DNA of 64,000 bases from Paraburkholderia kururiensis. GTDB taxonomy: Bacteria; Pseudomonadota; Gammaproteobacteria; Burkholderiales; Burkholderiaceae. Positions 17,003-26,244 of the stretch are shown here, in pieces. Below the pieces are notes generated by a model, which had not been told where the DNA came from, made no database searches, and saw only the letters and a program-made list of their open reading frames with translations. Position 1 is the stretch's first letter, and every line of letters starts with the position of its first letter. A program made the position numbers and the translations under genes. The DNA is taken from NCBI RefSeq assembly GCF_034424375.1, contig NZ_CP139965.1, positions 3,100,001-3,164,000 on the forward strand, written 5' to 3'.

Positions 17003-18439
17003 ATGACTGAATTCAACAAACGTATCGGCGCTTCGGCAGAATCGGCATCCGCCGTCGTTCAGCAACCGTCCGCCGCGCCGGCAGCCGTGGCGGGCGCAAG
17101 AAGCGACGCACGACGCACGCGCGCCCGTCATCTGATCGTGCTCATGCTGTTCGTCGTGACGACGCTCAACTACGCCGACCGCGCCACGCTCTCCATCACC
17201 GGCACGGCGATGCAGCACGCGCTTGGCCTCACGCCCGTCTCGATGGGTTACATCTTTTCGGCATTCGCGTGGGCCTACGTGATCGCGCAATTGCCGGGCG
17301 GCTGGCTGCTCGACCGGTTCGGCTCGAAGCGCACCTACGCACTCAGCATCTTCTTCTGGTCGGTGCTCACCATGATGCAAGGCTGGGTGGCCGGGCTTGC
17401 GGTGGGCACCGCGGTCGCCGCGCTGTTCGCCCTGCGCTTTCTCGTCGGCGCGGCGGAAGCGCCCTCCTTCCCCGGCAACAGTCGTCTGGTGGCGACGTGG
17501 TTCCCGACCGCCGAGCGAGGCACCGCCGCGGCCATCTTCAATTCGGCCCAGTACTTCGCGACAGTGCTGTTTGCGCCGATCATGGGCTGGATCACGCACG
17601 CCTTCGGCTGGCCGCACGTGTTCACGGTGATGGGTCTGCTCGGCATCCTGATCGCCGGCCTGTGGATGAAGACGGTCTATACGCCGCGCGAGCATCCACT
17701 CGTCAACGAAGCGGAACTGCACTACATCGAACAAGGCGGCGCGCTCGTCGACCTCGACCGGCAGCGCGGCGCCGCCGCCCGGCCTGCGTCGCGCGTCAAA
17801 GTGGGCGCGTGCCTGAAGGAGATGCTGGCGAGCCGCATGCTGCTCGGCGTCTTCATCGGCCAATACTGCATTACCACGATCACCTATTTCTTTCTCACGT
17901 GGTTTCCCATCTACCTCGTGCAGGAGCGGCACATGTCGATCCTGAAGGCGGGGTTCGTCGCAGCCATTCCGGCGATCTGCGGGTTCTTGGGCGGCGTGCT
18001 GGGCGGCTTGATTTCCGATGCGCTGCTGCGGCGCGGCCACTCGACCACCTTCGCGCGCAAGGTCCCGATCGTGGCCGGTATGCTGCTTTCGACGGCCATG
18101 ATCGCGTGCAACTACGTCGATACGCAGTGGCTCATCGTCGCGATCATGGCGCTCGCATTCTTCGGCAAGGGCGTGGGCGCGCTCGGCTGGGCCGTGGTCG
18201 CCGACACCGCGCCGAAGGAAGCGAGCGGCCTGTGCGGCGCGCTCTTCAACACATTCGGCAACACGGCGGGTATCACGACGCCGATCGTCATCGGTTACCT
18301 CGTGCAGGGCACCGGCTCGTTTGCGGCTGCTCTGGTGTTCGTCGGCGCCAACGCGCTGGTTGCTGTCGGGTGCTATCTGTTCGTGGTGGGCGAAATTCGC
18401 CGCGTCGAACTGAAGCGCTCGCTGATTGCCCCGGCCTGA
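17003..18439 (+). CDS. gudP: MFS D-glucarate/galactarate permease (GudP/GarP type)
   Basis: Inner-membrane proton symporter for aldarates. The 478-residue ACS-family MFS protein has the diagnostic first-helix motif LNYADRATLSITGTAMQ and the loop 2-3 signature GGWLLDRFGSKRTYAL. EAPSFPGNSRLVATWFPTAE follows in the fourth helix/loop, and QYCITTITYFFLTWFPIYLV opens the C-terminal half. The N-terminal ~45 residues are a polar extension. GudP and GarP cannot be separated by eye; gudD directly downstream favours gudP. Start ATG gives MTEFNKRIGASAES. Confidence 0.9.
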   Translation: MTEFNKRIGASAESASAVVQQPSAAPAAVAGARSDARRTRARHLIVLMLFVVTTLNYADRATLSITGTAMQHALGLTPVSMGYIFSAFAWAYVIAQLPGGWLLDRFGSKRTYALSIFFWSVLTMMQGWVAGLAVGTAVAALFALRFLVGAAEAPSFPGNSRLVATWFPTAERGTAAAIFNSAQYFATVLFAPIMGWITHAFGWPHVFTVMGLLGILIAGLWMKTVYTPREHPLVNEAELHYIEQGGALVDLDRQRGAAARPASRVKVGACLKEMLASRMLLGVFIGQYCITTITYFFLTWFPIYLVQERHMSILKAGFVAAIPAICGFLGGVLGGLISDALLRRGHSTTFARKVPIVAGMLLSTAMIACNYVDTQWLIVAIMALAFFGKGVGALGWAVVADTAPKEASGLCGALFNTFGNTAGITTPIVIGYLVQGTGSFAAALVFVGANALVAVGCYLFVVGEIRRVELKRSLIAPA

Positions 18440-18566
18440 TGCCTCGCCCTGCGTCGCACGGCGCATCGCGCTGCCGTGTCCACTGCGTGGCGGCCTTGCG
18501 ACAAGCGGCCACGCGCCTGTGTTTTACCCCTTGCTCCCGCGTTTTTTCACCACACTGCATCCGATC

Positions 18567-19925
18567 ATGAACGCTTCCGATTCCCTGCGCCCCACCGACG
18601 CGCCGCGCGTCACCGACCTTCAGGTCATTCCCGTCGCCGGTCGCGACAGCATGCTCTTGAACCTGAGCGGCGCGCACGGGCCTTTCTTCACGCGAAACCT
18701 GGTGATCCTCAAGGACAGCGCCGGCCACACGGGCGTAGGCGAAGTGCCGGGCGGCGAGAAGATCCGTCAGACCATCGACGACGCGCGCCCGCTCGTGGTG
18801 GGCCAGCCCATCGGGGCCTTCAACAATGTGCTGAACGAAATGCGCCGGCGCTTCGCCGACCGCGACGCGGGCGGCCGCGGCCTGCAGACCTTCGACCTGC
18901 GCACCACGATTCACGCCGTCACCGCGCTCGAAGCGGCGCTGCTCGATCTGCTGGGCCAACACCTCGGCGTGCCGGTCGCGGCCCTGCTCGGCGAAGGCCA
19001 GCAGCGCGACGACGTGGAGATGCTCGGCTACCTGTTCTATATCGGCGATCGCCGCAAGACCGACCTGCCCTACGCCGAAGGCGCCGATGCCACCGATGAC
19101 TGGACGCGCCTGCGCCACGAGCCGGCGCTCACGCCCGACGCGGTGGTGCGCCTCGCCGAAGCGGCGCACGCGCGCTACGGTTTCAACGACTTCAAGCTGA
19201 AGGGCGGCGTGCTGCGCGGCGACGAAGAGATCGCGGCTGTCACCGCGCTCGCGGAGCGCTTTCCGCAGGCACGCATCACCCTGGACCCGAACGGCGCGTG
19301 GTCGCTCGCCGAGGCTGTGCGCCTGTGCCGTGACCAGCACGACGTGCTCGCCTACGCCGAAGACCCGTGCGGCGCCGAAAACGGCTACTCGGGGCGCGAG
19401 GTCATGGCCGAGTTCCGCCGCGCAACGGGCCTGCGCACGGCCACCAACATGATCGCTACCGACTGGCGCCAGATGGGCCACGCCATCCAGCTTCAGTCCG
19501 TGGACATTCCGCTCGCCGACCCGCATTTCTGGACCATGCAAGGTTCGGTGCGCGTGGCGCAGATGTGCAACGACTGGGGGCTCACGTGGGGCTCGCACTC
19601 GAACAACCACTTCGACGTGTCGCTCGCCATGTTCACGCATGTGGCGGCCGCGGCGCCCGGCAAGATCACCGCAATCGATACGCACTGGATCTGGCAGGAC
19701 GGGCAGCGTCTCACGCGTGATCCGCTGAAGATCGTGGGCGGCAAGGTGGCGGTGCCGCAGCGCGCGGGGCTTGGCATCGAGCTCGACATGGACGAGGTGG
19801 CGAAGGCGCACGAGCTGTACAAGCAGCACGGCCTGGGCGCACGCGACGACAGCGTCGCGATGCAGTACCTGATCCCGAACTGGACCTTCGACAACAAGCG
19901 CCCCTGCCTCGTACGCGGCGCGTAA
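18567..19925 (+). CDS. gudD: Glucarate dehydratase
   Basis: Enolase-superfamily enzyme that dehydrates D-glucarate (and L-idarate) to 5-keto-4-deoxyglucarate, the KdgD substrate. The 452-residue sequence shows the capping N-terminal domain (GVGEVPGGEKIRQTI), the catalytic Lys in FNDFKLKGG, metal ligands in ITLDPNGAWSL, YAEDPCG and TNMIATDW, and the catalytic His in SHSNNHFDVSL. Length matches E. coli GudD. Lies 127 bp after gudP in the same direction, so probably one operon. Confidence 0.96.
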   Translation: MNASDSLRPTDAPRVTDLQVIPVAGRDSMLLNLSGAHGPFFTRNLVILKDSAGHTGVGEVPGGEKIRQTIDDARPLVVGQPIGAFNNVLNEMRRRFADRDAGGRGLQTFDLRTTIHAVTALEAALLDLLGQHLGVPVAALLGEGQQRDDVEMLGYLFYIGDRRKTDLPYAEGADATDDWTRLRHEPALTPDAVVRLAEAAHARYGFNDFKLKGGVLRGDEEIAAVTALAERFPQARITLDPNGAWSLAEAVRLCRDQHDVLAYAEDPCGAENGYSGREVMAEFRRATGLRTATNMIATDWRQMGHAIQLQSVDIPLADPHFWTMQGSVRVAQMCNDWGLTWGSHSNNHFDVSLAMFTHVAAAAPGKITAIDTHWIWQDGQRLTRDPLKIVGGKVAVPQRAGLGIELDMDEVAKAHELYKQHGLGARDDSVAMQYLIPNWTFDNKRPCLVRGA

Positions 19926-19948
19926 CGCCTGGCACCTGTCGCGCGCGA

Positions 19949-20839
19949 CTACGCCTGCTTCAAGGTAGCATCGAGCGCGCGGGCGGCGATGCGGTCCCGC
20001 TCGGTGACGAGCGGGACGCGGAACACCGTCTGCCGGTTATGGCCTGCGGCCGCCGGCGAATCCCACAGCAATTCGACTCTCGGCCAGCGTCCCCAGCCTG
20101 CAAGGCTCGCCCGGTTCGGTGTAGCGCGCACCGCCCGGGGAAGCGCCGCACCCGTACCGGCCGGAACGGGATCTGAGCCAGGCTCGCCCACGCCTGCGGC
20201 GAACGATGAAATAGACATACCAGGCGCAGAAGCCGGTGCAGGCGACTGGGTCGTCCGAGGCCAGCGCACCGAGAGTTCGCGGGCGTCGTATTGCCCGATC
20301 TTGCGGCTTTCTGCCCAGACCACCGCGGTGCGCGTCGTCCCATCGAGCGATACCGCGTAGCGGCCAATCGCAAACCGACGCGCGGCGATGTTGGTTCTCC
20401 ACAGCGCGCGCGGCCGACAAATCCAGAGCACGACGGCATAAAGCGTGGGGGCCGCCACGAGCCAGCCATTCGTATCCGCGACAGCATGGACGGCGCGGCG
20501 CCATCCCGCCGTCCACACGAACGCGCCCACCGTCCAGACAGCAAAGAGGAAACCGAGAAAGGCGAAGAGCCGCAGCGCCTGGCGCAGCCATTGGGGCAGC
20601 GGATGAAACGGACGTTCTGCCCGCGCCCGCGCACCGGGCAAAAAGATCAGCAGGAACAGGAAGACGAGGTTGATGCAGGCCCACGGCGACGACGCCATGG
20701 CGGTGAGTGCGGAGAGCAGATGCATCTCCGACATCGAAAACAGCCAACGGACGAGAATCACGAGACCGATGGCGCGCAGTGCGAAGAGCGTGCCCGCGCC
20801 GGGCGCCGCGTTCGCGCGCGTCTGTTTCGTTCTCGTCAA
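19949..20839 (-). CDS. Uncharacterised membrane protein, 4 predicted TM segments
   Basis: 296 residues, family not recognised. Four hydrophobic stretches occur at about residues 20-38, 52-68, 90-112 and 125-145 (for example INLVFLFLLIFLP and WLVAAPTLYAVVLWI). A soluble C-terminal half of about 150 residues is rich in Arg and Pro/Ala. The layout recalls other betaproteobacterial integral membrane proteins of unknown role. The start is TTG at 20837-20839, supported by AGGAG 8 nt upstream; no ATG lies near. It converges with gudD and is not obviously part of the aldarate locus. Confidence 0.7.
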   Translation of the reverse strand: MTRTKQTRANAAPGAGTLFALRAIGLVILVRWLFSMSEMHLLSALTAMASSPWACINLVFLFLLIFLPGARARAERPFHPLPQWLRQALRLFAFLGFLFAVWTVGAFVWTAGWRRAVHAVADTNGWLVAAPTLYAVVLWICRPRALWRTNIAARRFAIGRYAVSLDGTTRTAVVWAESRKIGQYDARELSVRWPRTTQSPAPASAPGMSISSFAAGVGEPGSDPVPAGTGAALPRAVRATPNRASLAGWGRWPRVELLWDSPAAAGHNRQTVFRVPLVTERDRIAARALDATLKQA

Positions 20840-20976
20840 GGCGATTCTCCTGTCGTGTGCGGCGCCGCATTTTTACGGCACGGCCATTATAGGGATATTG
20901 GGATGGCGCCTCATTCCTCACGTGCCGAAAAACACCTTTCGCGATGCTTTCCGTCTGCGCAGTGCGGCGCAGACGC

Positions 20977-21014
20977 AACAACGCCCCGTTGCCGGAGGCA
21001 AACGGGGCGTTGTT
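20977..21014 (-). terminator. Strong inverted repeat downstream of the glycosyltransferase gene
   Basis: 14-bp stem AACAACGCCCCGTT/AACGGGGCGTTGTT with a 10-nt loop, 56 bp past the stop codon. The 3' side is only modestly T-rich, so termination is likely but not certain. Confidence 0.55.
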
Positions 21015-21069
21015 CGCGGCGCTTCAGAACAGCACGTGCACCTCGAAACGCGCCTAAGCGCGACTGCGA

Positions 21070-22134
21070 TCAGCCCGCGGCGACTTCGCGCAGCACCGTG
21101 CGACGCTTCTGACGCAGCAGTTCTTCGTAGACGGCCACGTAGTTCCTCGCCATGACCTTCGACGAGAAGCGCGCTTCGAACGCCTTGCGCACGTTCTCGC
21201 GCGGCAGGCTCGACAGACGCTTCACGGCAGCCACCGCGCTGATCTCGTCTTCCACGACGAAGCCCGACACGCCGTTCTCGATCACCTCGGGCACCGAACC
21301 GCGCTTGAACGCGATCACCGGCGTGCCGCAGGCCATCGCCTCGATCATCACGAGACCGAAGGGCTCCGGCCAGTCGATCGGGAACAGCAGCGCGTGCGCG
21401 CCGCCCAGGAACTCGGCCTTCTCGGCTTCGCTGATTTCGCCAATGTACTCGACGTGCGGCAACGCCATCAGCGGCTTGATCACTTCGTCGTAATAGGCTC
21501 GGTCGGCCTTGTCGAGCTTGGCGGCAACCTTCAGCGGCATACCGGCCTGCTCGGCGATGCGGATGGCCGTGTCGAGACGCTTTTCCGGCGAAATGCGGCC
21601 GAGGAACGCGAGGTAGCTCGGCTTGGTATCCGTGCGCGGCGTGAGCAGATTGTCCGGCAGACCGTGATAGACGGTCTGCATCCACTTGGCCTGCGGCAGC
21701 GGAATGCGCTGGTTGTCGGAAATCGACACGACCGGCACGTCGTTGAACGTGCTGAACACGGGCTGCAGTTCGGGCAGGTCGAGACGGCCGTGCATCGTCG
21801 TGACGAACGGCACCGGCTGACGCGAGAACAGCGAGAAGGGGTAATAGTCGATGTGGAAGTGCAGCACGTCGAACTCATCGGCGCGGCGGCGCACTTCTTC
21901 GAGCAGAAGCATGTGCGGCGCGACCGTGTCGCGGATGGTCGGGTCGAGGCGCAGCGCCTGCGGCCAGAACGCTTCGAGCTTTGCGGAAGTCTGCGAATCG
22001 CCGCTTGCGAAGAGCGTCACATCGTGGCCCTGTTCGACGAGCGCTTCGGTCAGGTAGGACACCACCCGTTCCGTGCCGCCATACAGCTTGGGAGGAACCG
22101 CCTCGTGCAACGGAGCGATTTGAGCGATTCGCAT
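21070..22134 (-). CDS. Glycosyltransferase, GT4 family
   Basis: 354 residues with a GT-B fold: N-terminal acceptor domain starting MRIAQIAPLHEAVPPKLYGG, and C-terminal nucleotide-sugar domain with FLGRISPEKRLDTAIRIAEQ and the EX7E-type motif WPEPFGLVMIEAMACGTPVI followed by GVSGFVVED. The sugar donor and acceptor are unknown. It stands alone on its strand, 700 bp from a divergent ABC half-transporter; otsB-otsA lie about 2.5 kb away. A link to a surface glycan or trehalose-related sugar is only conjecture. The ATG is preceded by GGAAGGAG at good distance. Confidence 0.88.
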   Translation of the reverse strand: MRIAQIAPLHEAVPPKLYGGTERVVSYLTEALVEQGHDVTLFASGDSQTSAKLEAFWPQALRLDPTIRDTVAPHMLLLEEVRRRADEFDVLHFHIDYYPFSLFSRQPVPFVTTMHGRLDLPELQPVFSTFNDVPVVSISDNQRIPLPQAKWMQTVYHGLPDNLLTPRTDTKPSYLAFLGRISPEKRLDTAIRIAEQAGMPLKVAAKLDKADRAYYDEVIKPLMALPHVEYIGEISEAEKAEFLGGAHALLFPIDWPEPFGLVMIEAMACGTPVIAFKRGSVPEVIENGVSGFVVEDEISAVAAVKRLSSLPRENVRKAFEARFSSKVMARNYVAVYEELLRQKRRTVLREVAAG

Positions 22135-22835
22135 AGTGGAGAACTCCTTCCTCGTAATAAATCGGGCAAAAATACTGCAGGTTGACTGATTGGCCACCGC
22201 TATGGACTGTGCGGGCCATCCCCGGCAGCAAGCCCCATTCCCGGCAGCGCCCGTCTGCCCTCATGACAGGACGGTACACCGGCGGTAAACGTTCAGAAAG
22301 AACTGGCGTTGACAGTTCTTCAAAATTCTGTAATTTGCCGGCCAGGCGAGGCGTATTATCCGCGCTGCAACAATTCGGCCGAGCCCAACATTTCAAAATC
22401 TTTACGTTGTTACAAAGCCGAAACACTTTGCAACCCATTGTTTTCTAAGAGACTTCTAGATTGGAACGCTCCCGCGGCCGCCCTTGCGGGGTTTGTTCGG
22501 GCGGTCCGGTGCGCTACCGGCATCCAGCCGGCCCGCGCCTTGCTCAAGTCCCCGCGCCGGGACCGAATGCAATCTGTAATTGTAACGTTAATTGCCCCCG
22601 ATATCCGTGTTGAACCACCGCAGCAACAACGGGTCGACGAGGCATGCACCCCGCCGTTCTGTCGCGCTATGATGCGCGGCCCATGCGGCAAACCGTACAG
22701 CGGAGCGCGGCATGCACGTTTAAAATGCCGGAACGCCTATCCGCTCTCGCCGTCACTCGCCGTTGCGGCATCTCCGCAACCCGGCCGCGTAGCCAACCAC
22801 CCGTTGCTGACCGACGACACGCTCAATTGGAACAT
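22135..22835. other. Long AT-richer intergenic region between divergent genes
   Basis: About 700 bp that is clearly less GC-rich than its flanks, mainly at 22300-22460. Short ORFs here have no recognisable protein features. It must hold the glycosyltransferase promoter (minus strand) and the ABC transporter promoter (plus strand). A good sigma70-like site lies at 22309-22336. Confidence 0.5.
22309..22336 (+). promoter_or_regulatory. Candidate sigma70 promoter with perfect -35
   Basis: TTGACA, 16 bp, TAATTT on the plus strand. It would give a 5' leader of about 490 nt for the ABC gene, or a separate small transcript. Confidence 0.45.
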
Positions 22836-24662
22836 TTGACTACCGCCCAGCGTAACGCCCAGAACGCAAAGCTCGCGAGCTATGCGCACCGGCCGCTCGC
22901 GTTCCTTTTCCGCTTCATCCGCCGCCATCCGCTGGCGCACGCCATCGTGCTCGCCAGCGTGTTCGCGGCCGTGGGCTGCGCGCTTGCATCGCAGTACGCC
23001 ATCAAGCATCTGATCGACGTGCTGGGCGCCGGGCGCAACCATCCGGGGCCGCTGTGGGGCGCGTTCGCCATCCTCGTGGGCCTGATCGCCGCCGACAATC
23101 TCCTGTGGCGCGTAGGCGGCTGGGTTGCGGCTCACACGTTCGTCGCCGTAACCGGCGACCTGCGCCGCGACCTGTTCCAGTACCTGAGCGGCCACTCGCC
23201 AACGTACTACGCCGAAAAACAGCCCGGTACGCTCGCGAGCCGCATCACGGCGACCTCGAACGCCGTCTACACGGCCGAGAACACGATGGCGTGGAACGTC
23301 CTGCCGCCCTGCATTGCGGTGATGGGCGCGATCGTCATGATCATCACGGTCAACCCGCTGATGGCGGGCGGCCTGCTGCTGTGCTCGGCCATTCTGTCGG
23401 TCATCCTCTACAAGCTCGCGGGCCGCGGCTCGGCGCGGCACCACCAGTTCGCCACGCGCGCCGCGTCGGTGGACGGCGAACTCGTCGACGTGATCGCCAA
23501 CATGGCGCTCGTGCGCGCGTTCGGCATGACGCTGCGCGAACAAAAGCGCTTTGGCGCCACCGTGAAGGCCGAGATGGACGCGCGCCAGAACAGCCTGCTT
23601 TATCTCGAAAAGCTGCGGCTGCTGCACGCCGTGATCACCGCGCTGCTCTCGGCGGGGTTGCTCGGCTGGGCGCTGTGGCTGTGGAACCAGGGGCGCGCCA
23701 CCTCGGGCGACATCGTGCTCGTGAGTTCGCTCGGCTTCACGATCCTGCACGGCACGCGCGACCTCGCCGTTGCGCTGGTCGACGTCACCCAGCACATCGC
23801 GCGGCTTGCCGAAGCCGTGCAGACACTGCTGGAGCCGCACGGCATGCCGGACCGCAACGACGCCACCACGCTCGTGGCCACCGGCGGACGCGTGGAGTTC
23901 GACAGCGTCACGTTCGCGTATCCGCGCCGCAAGCCGATTCTCGACCACTTCGACCTGCGCATCGAGGCCGGCCAGCGCGTGGGTCTGATCGGCAAGTCGG
24001 GCGCGGGCAAGTCCACCGTGCTGGCGCTGCTGCAGCGGTTCTACGACCCGCAGGGCGGCCGCATTCTGATCGACGGCCAGGACATCGCCGCAGTCACGCA
24101 GGACAGCCTGCGTCACGCCATTGCGCTCGTGCCGCAGGACATCTCGCTCTTTCACCGCACGATCTACGAGAACATCGCCTACGGCCGCCCTGATGCCACG
24201 CGCGAAGAAGTGATCGCGGCGGCGCGCGAGGCGCGCTGCACCGACTTCATCGAAGCCATGCCGGAGGGATTCGACACTATCGTGGGCGACCGCGGCGTGA
24301 AGCTCTCGGGCGGTCAGCGGCAGCGCATCGCGATTGCGCGCGCCATCCTGAAGGACGCGCCGATCCTGCTGCTCGACGAAGCGACGTCGGCACTCGACAG
24401 CGCGTCGGAAGAAGCCATCCAGCAGGCGCTGGACAGACTGATGGTGGGCCGCACGGTGATCGCCATCGCGCACCGCCTGTCGACGCTGCACAACTTCGAT
24501 CGCATCATTGTGATGAGCACAGGCAAGGTAATCGACGACGGCAGCCCCGAAGAGCTGCGCGAGCGCCCGGGCCTGTACCGCGACCTGCTCGCCAAGCAGT
24601 ACGGCAAGACTTCCGCGCTGCATCTGGGCAGCAAGAAGGTCAACGAAAAGCACGTCGCCTGA
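22836..24662 (+). CDS. ABC exporter half-transporter (fused TMD-NBD)
   Basis: 608 residues as drawn. A six-helix type IV exporter domain (roughly residues 30-340, containing the coupling-helix region AEKQPGTLASRIT) is followed by an ABC ATPase with Walker A GLIGKSGAGKST near 386, Q-loop VPQDISLFH, signature KLSGGQRQRIAIARA near 490, Walker B ILLLDEATSAL near 510 and H-loop IAHRLSTL. It should work as a homodimer. Substrate is unknown; the group includes MsbA-like lipid and multidrug exporters. The start is uncertain: TTG at 22836 gives a standard length, while an ATG at 22725 would add 37 unconserved residues. Confidence 0.85.
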   Translation: MTTAQRNAQNAKLASYAHRPLAFLFRFIRRHPLAHAIVLASVFAAVGCALASQYAIKHLIDVLGAGRNHPGPLWGAFAILVGLIAADNLLWRVGGWVAAHTFVAVTGDLRRDLFQYLSGHSPTYYAEKQPGTLASRITATSNAVYTAENTMAWNVLPPCIAVMGAIVMIITVNPLMAGGLLLCSAILSVILYKLAGRGSARHHQFATRAASVDGELVDVIANMALVRAFGMTLREQKRFGATVKAEMDARQNSLLYLEKLRLLHAVITALLSAGLLGWALWLWNQGRATSGDIVLVSSLGFTILHGTRDLAVALVDVTQHIARLAEAVQTLLEPHGMPDRNDATTLVATGGRVEFDSVTFAYPRRKPILDHFDLRIEAGQRVGLIGKSGAGKSTVLALLQRFYDPQGGRILIDGQDIAAVTQDSLRHAIALVPQDISLFHRTIYENIAYGRPDATREEVIAAAREARCTDFIEAMPEGFDTIVGDRGVKLSGGQRQRIAIARAILKDAPILLLDEATSALDSASEEAIQQALDRLMVGRTVIAIAHRLSTLHNFDRIIVMSTGKVIDDGSPEELRERPGLYRDLLAKQYGKTSALHLGSKKVNEKHVA

Positions 24663-24707
24663 GGCCGGCAGGCCTCGTCCGGCGACGCGCATCGACCACT
24701 CCAGTCC

Positions 24708-26165
24708 CTACTCTGCCGCCAGCGGCACCTGTGGCACGGGCCCGTCGCTCGCCGCGGGCGGCACAGCATCTTCGCTACGCTCGCCCGCACGCGCCAGGTC
24801 GCGCATGAAGTTGTCGCGCCATACCGAGACGTTGTTCTCGCGCAGCTGCGCCATCATGTCCCGATAGCGGGCCTGCCGCTCCTCGAGCGGCATCGCAAGC
24901 GCGATAGCCAGCGCGTCGGCCATGCCGTCGATATCGAACGGATTCACGATGAGCGCGCCGCCCAGTTCCTGCGCCGCGCCCGCGAATTGCGACAGCACCA
25001 GCACGCCCGGATTCTCCGGGTCCTGCGCCGAGACGTATTCCTTCGCCACGAGATTCATGCCGTCGCGCAGCGGTGTGACGTAGCCCACGTGCGACGCCCG
25101 AAAGAGCGCAGCCAGCACGGACCGCTCGTATTGACGATGGATGTAGCGGATGGGCGTCCAGTCCAGTTCGGCGAAACGCCCGTTGATGCGGCCCGACTCG
25201 GCTTCGAGCCGCAGCCGGATGTCCTGATACGCGTGCAGATCCGCGCGCGTGGGCGGGGCGATCTGCAGGAACGACACCTGATTGCGCTGCGCGGGCGCAA
25301 GGTCGATCAACCGCTCGAATGCGCGAAAGCGCTCCACGAGCCCTTTCGAGTAGTCGAGCCGGTCCACGCTCATGATGACCTTGCGCGAATGCAGCGTCGC
25401 CTTGAGCGTGCGCACCGGCTTGCCGCGCTCGCCGGCTTTCGCCAGCTCGGCGATCTCGTCCGGATACACACCGATCGGATAGGCTCCCGCGCGCAGCGTG
25501 CGGCCGAACGCCCGCACACTCGTGAGACCGTCGGGCCGCACTTCCACCGCGCCCGCCGCCTCGTTCACGATGTAGTCGCAGAACGCGCGCAGGTCGGGCG
25601 CCGTCTGGAAACCGAGCAGATCGAACGCGCAGAGCGCCTCGACAAGTGAGCGATGCGGCGGCACCGCGAGCAGCACCTGCGACGCGGGAAACGGAATGTG
25701 CAGGAAAAAGCCGATGCGGTTCTTCACACCGGCCGCGCGCAAGGCCTGGGCGAACGGAATCAGGTGATAGTCGTGGACCCAGATCACGTCGTCAGGGCGC
25801 AGGAGCGGGACCAGTTGCTGGGCGAGCCAGGTGTTGACGCGGCAATAGCCTTCGAAGTCGTGGCGATCGTACTGGATCAGATCGGCGCGGTAGTGAAACG
25901 CGGGCCACAGCGTCGCGTTCGAGAAGCCTCGGTAGTACTGATCGTAATCGCGCCTCAAGAGGCCGATGGTCGCGAATGTCACAGGGCCGCGTTCTTCGAG
26001 CTGGATCTCCAGTTGTCCCGACGAAAGCACGTCGCCGCTCCAGCCGAACCACATGCCCCCGGTTTCCTTGAGCGCGTCGTAGACGCCGACGGCCAGACCG
26101 CCCGCCGCAGGGCCGCCCTCCGAAATAGGCGCCACGCGGTTCGACACGATGATCAATCGGCTCAT
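24708..26165 (-). CDS. otsA: Trehalose-6-phosphate synthase
   Basis: Transfers glucose from UDP-glucose to glucose-6-phosphate. The 485-residue GT20 enzyme starts MSRLIIVSNRVAP and carries the N-terminal phosphate-binding loop AAGGLAVGVYDAL, the WVHDYHLIPFAQ motif, SVDRLDYSKGLVERF with the conserved Arg/Lys pair, and PLRDGMNLVAKEYVS with the donor-binding Asp. Start ATG chosen by family alignment; the upstream 59 open codons are Arg-rich. otsB lies immediately upstream (79 bp) in the same direction, so they form an otsB-otsA operon for osmotic or desiccation protection. Confidence 0.96.
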   Translation of the reverse strand: MSRLIIVSNRVAPISEGGPAAGGLAVGVYDALKETGGMWFGWSGDVLSSGQLEIQLEERGPVTFATIGLLRRDYDQYYRGFSNATLWPAFHYRADLIQYDRHDFEGYCRVNTWLAQQLVPLLRPDDVIWVHDYHLIPFAQALRAAGVKNRIGFFLHIPFPASQVLLAVPPHRSLVEALCAFDLLGFQTAPDLRAFCDYIVNEAAGAVEVRPDGLTSVRAFGRTLRAGAYPIGVYPDEIAELAKAGERGKPVRTLKATLHSRKVIMSVDRLDYSKGLVERFRAFERLIDLAPAQRNQVSFLQIAPPTRADLHAYQDIRLRLEAESGRINGRFAELDWTPIRYIHRQYERSVLAALFRASHVGYVTPLRDGMNLVAKEYVSAQDPENPGVLVLSQFAGAAQELGGALIVNPFDIDGMADALAIALAMPLEERQARYRDMMAQLRENNVSVWRDNFMRDLARAGERSEDAVPPAASDGPVPQVPLAAE

Positions 26166-26244
26166 GAAAGGCAGGTTCCGTACGAAGACAAATGGAGCGA
26201 CGCGGGCACGCGGCGAAGGCCGCAACGTACCGCGACGCGCAAGC

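Noticed and set aside
16862..18466. 534-codon open frame antisense to gudP
   Set aside because: Shadow of the MFS gene; no hydrophobic or enzymatic signature.
22737..24692. 651-codon open frame antisense to the ABC transporter
   Set aside because: Composition (Arg/Gln/Ala/His) and position mark it as a mirror of the real gene; no family motifs.
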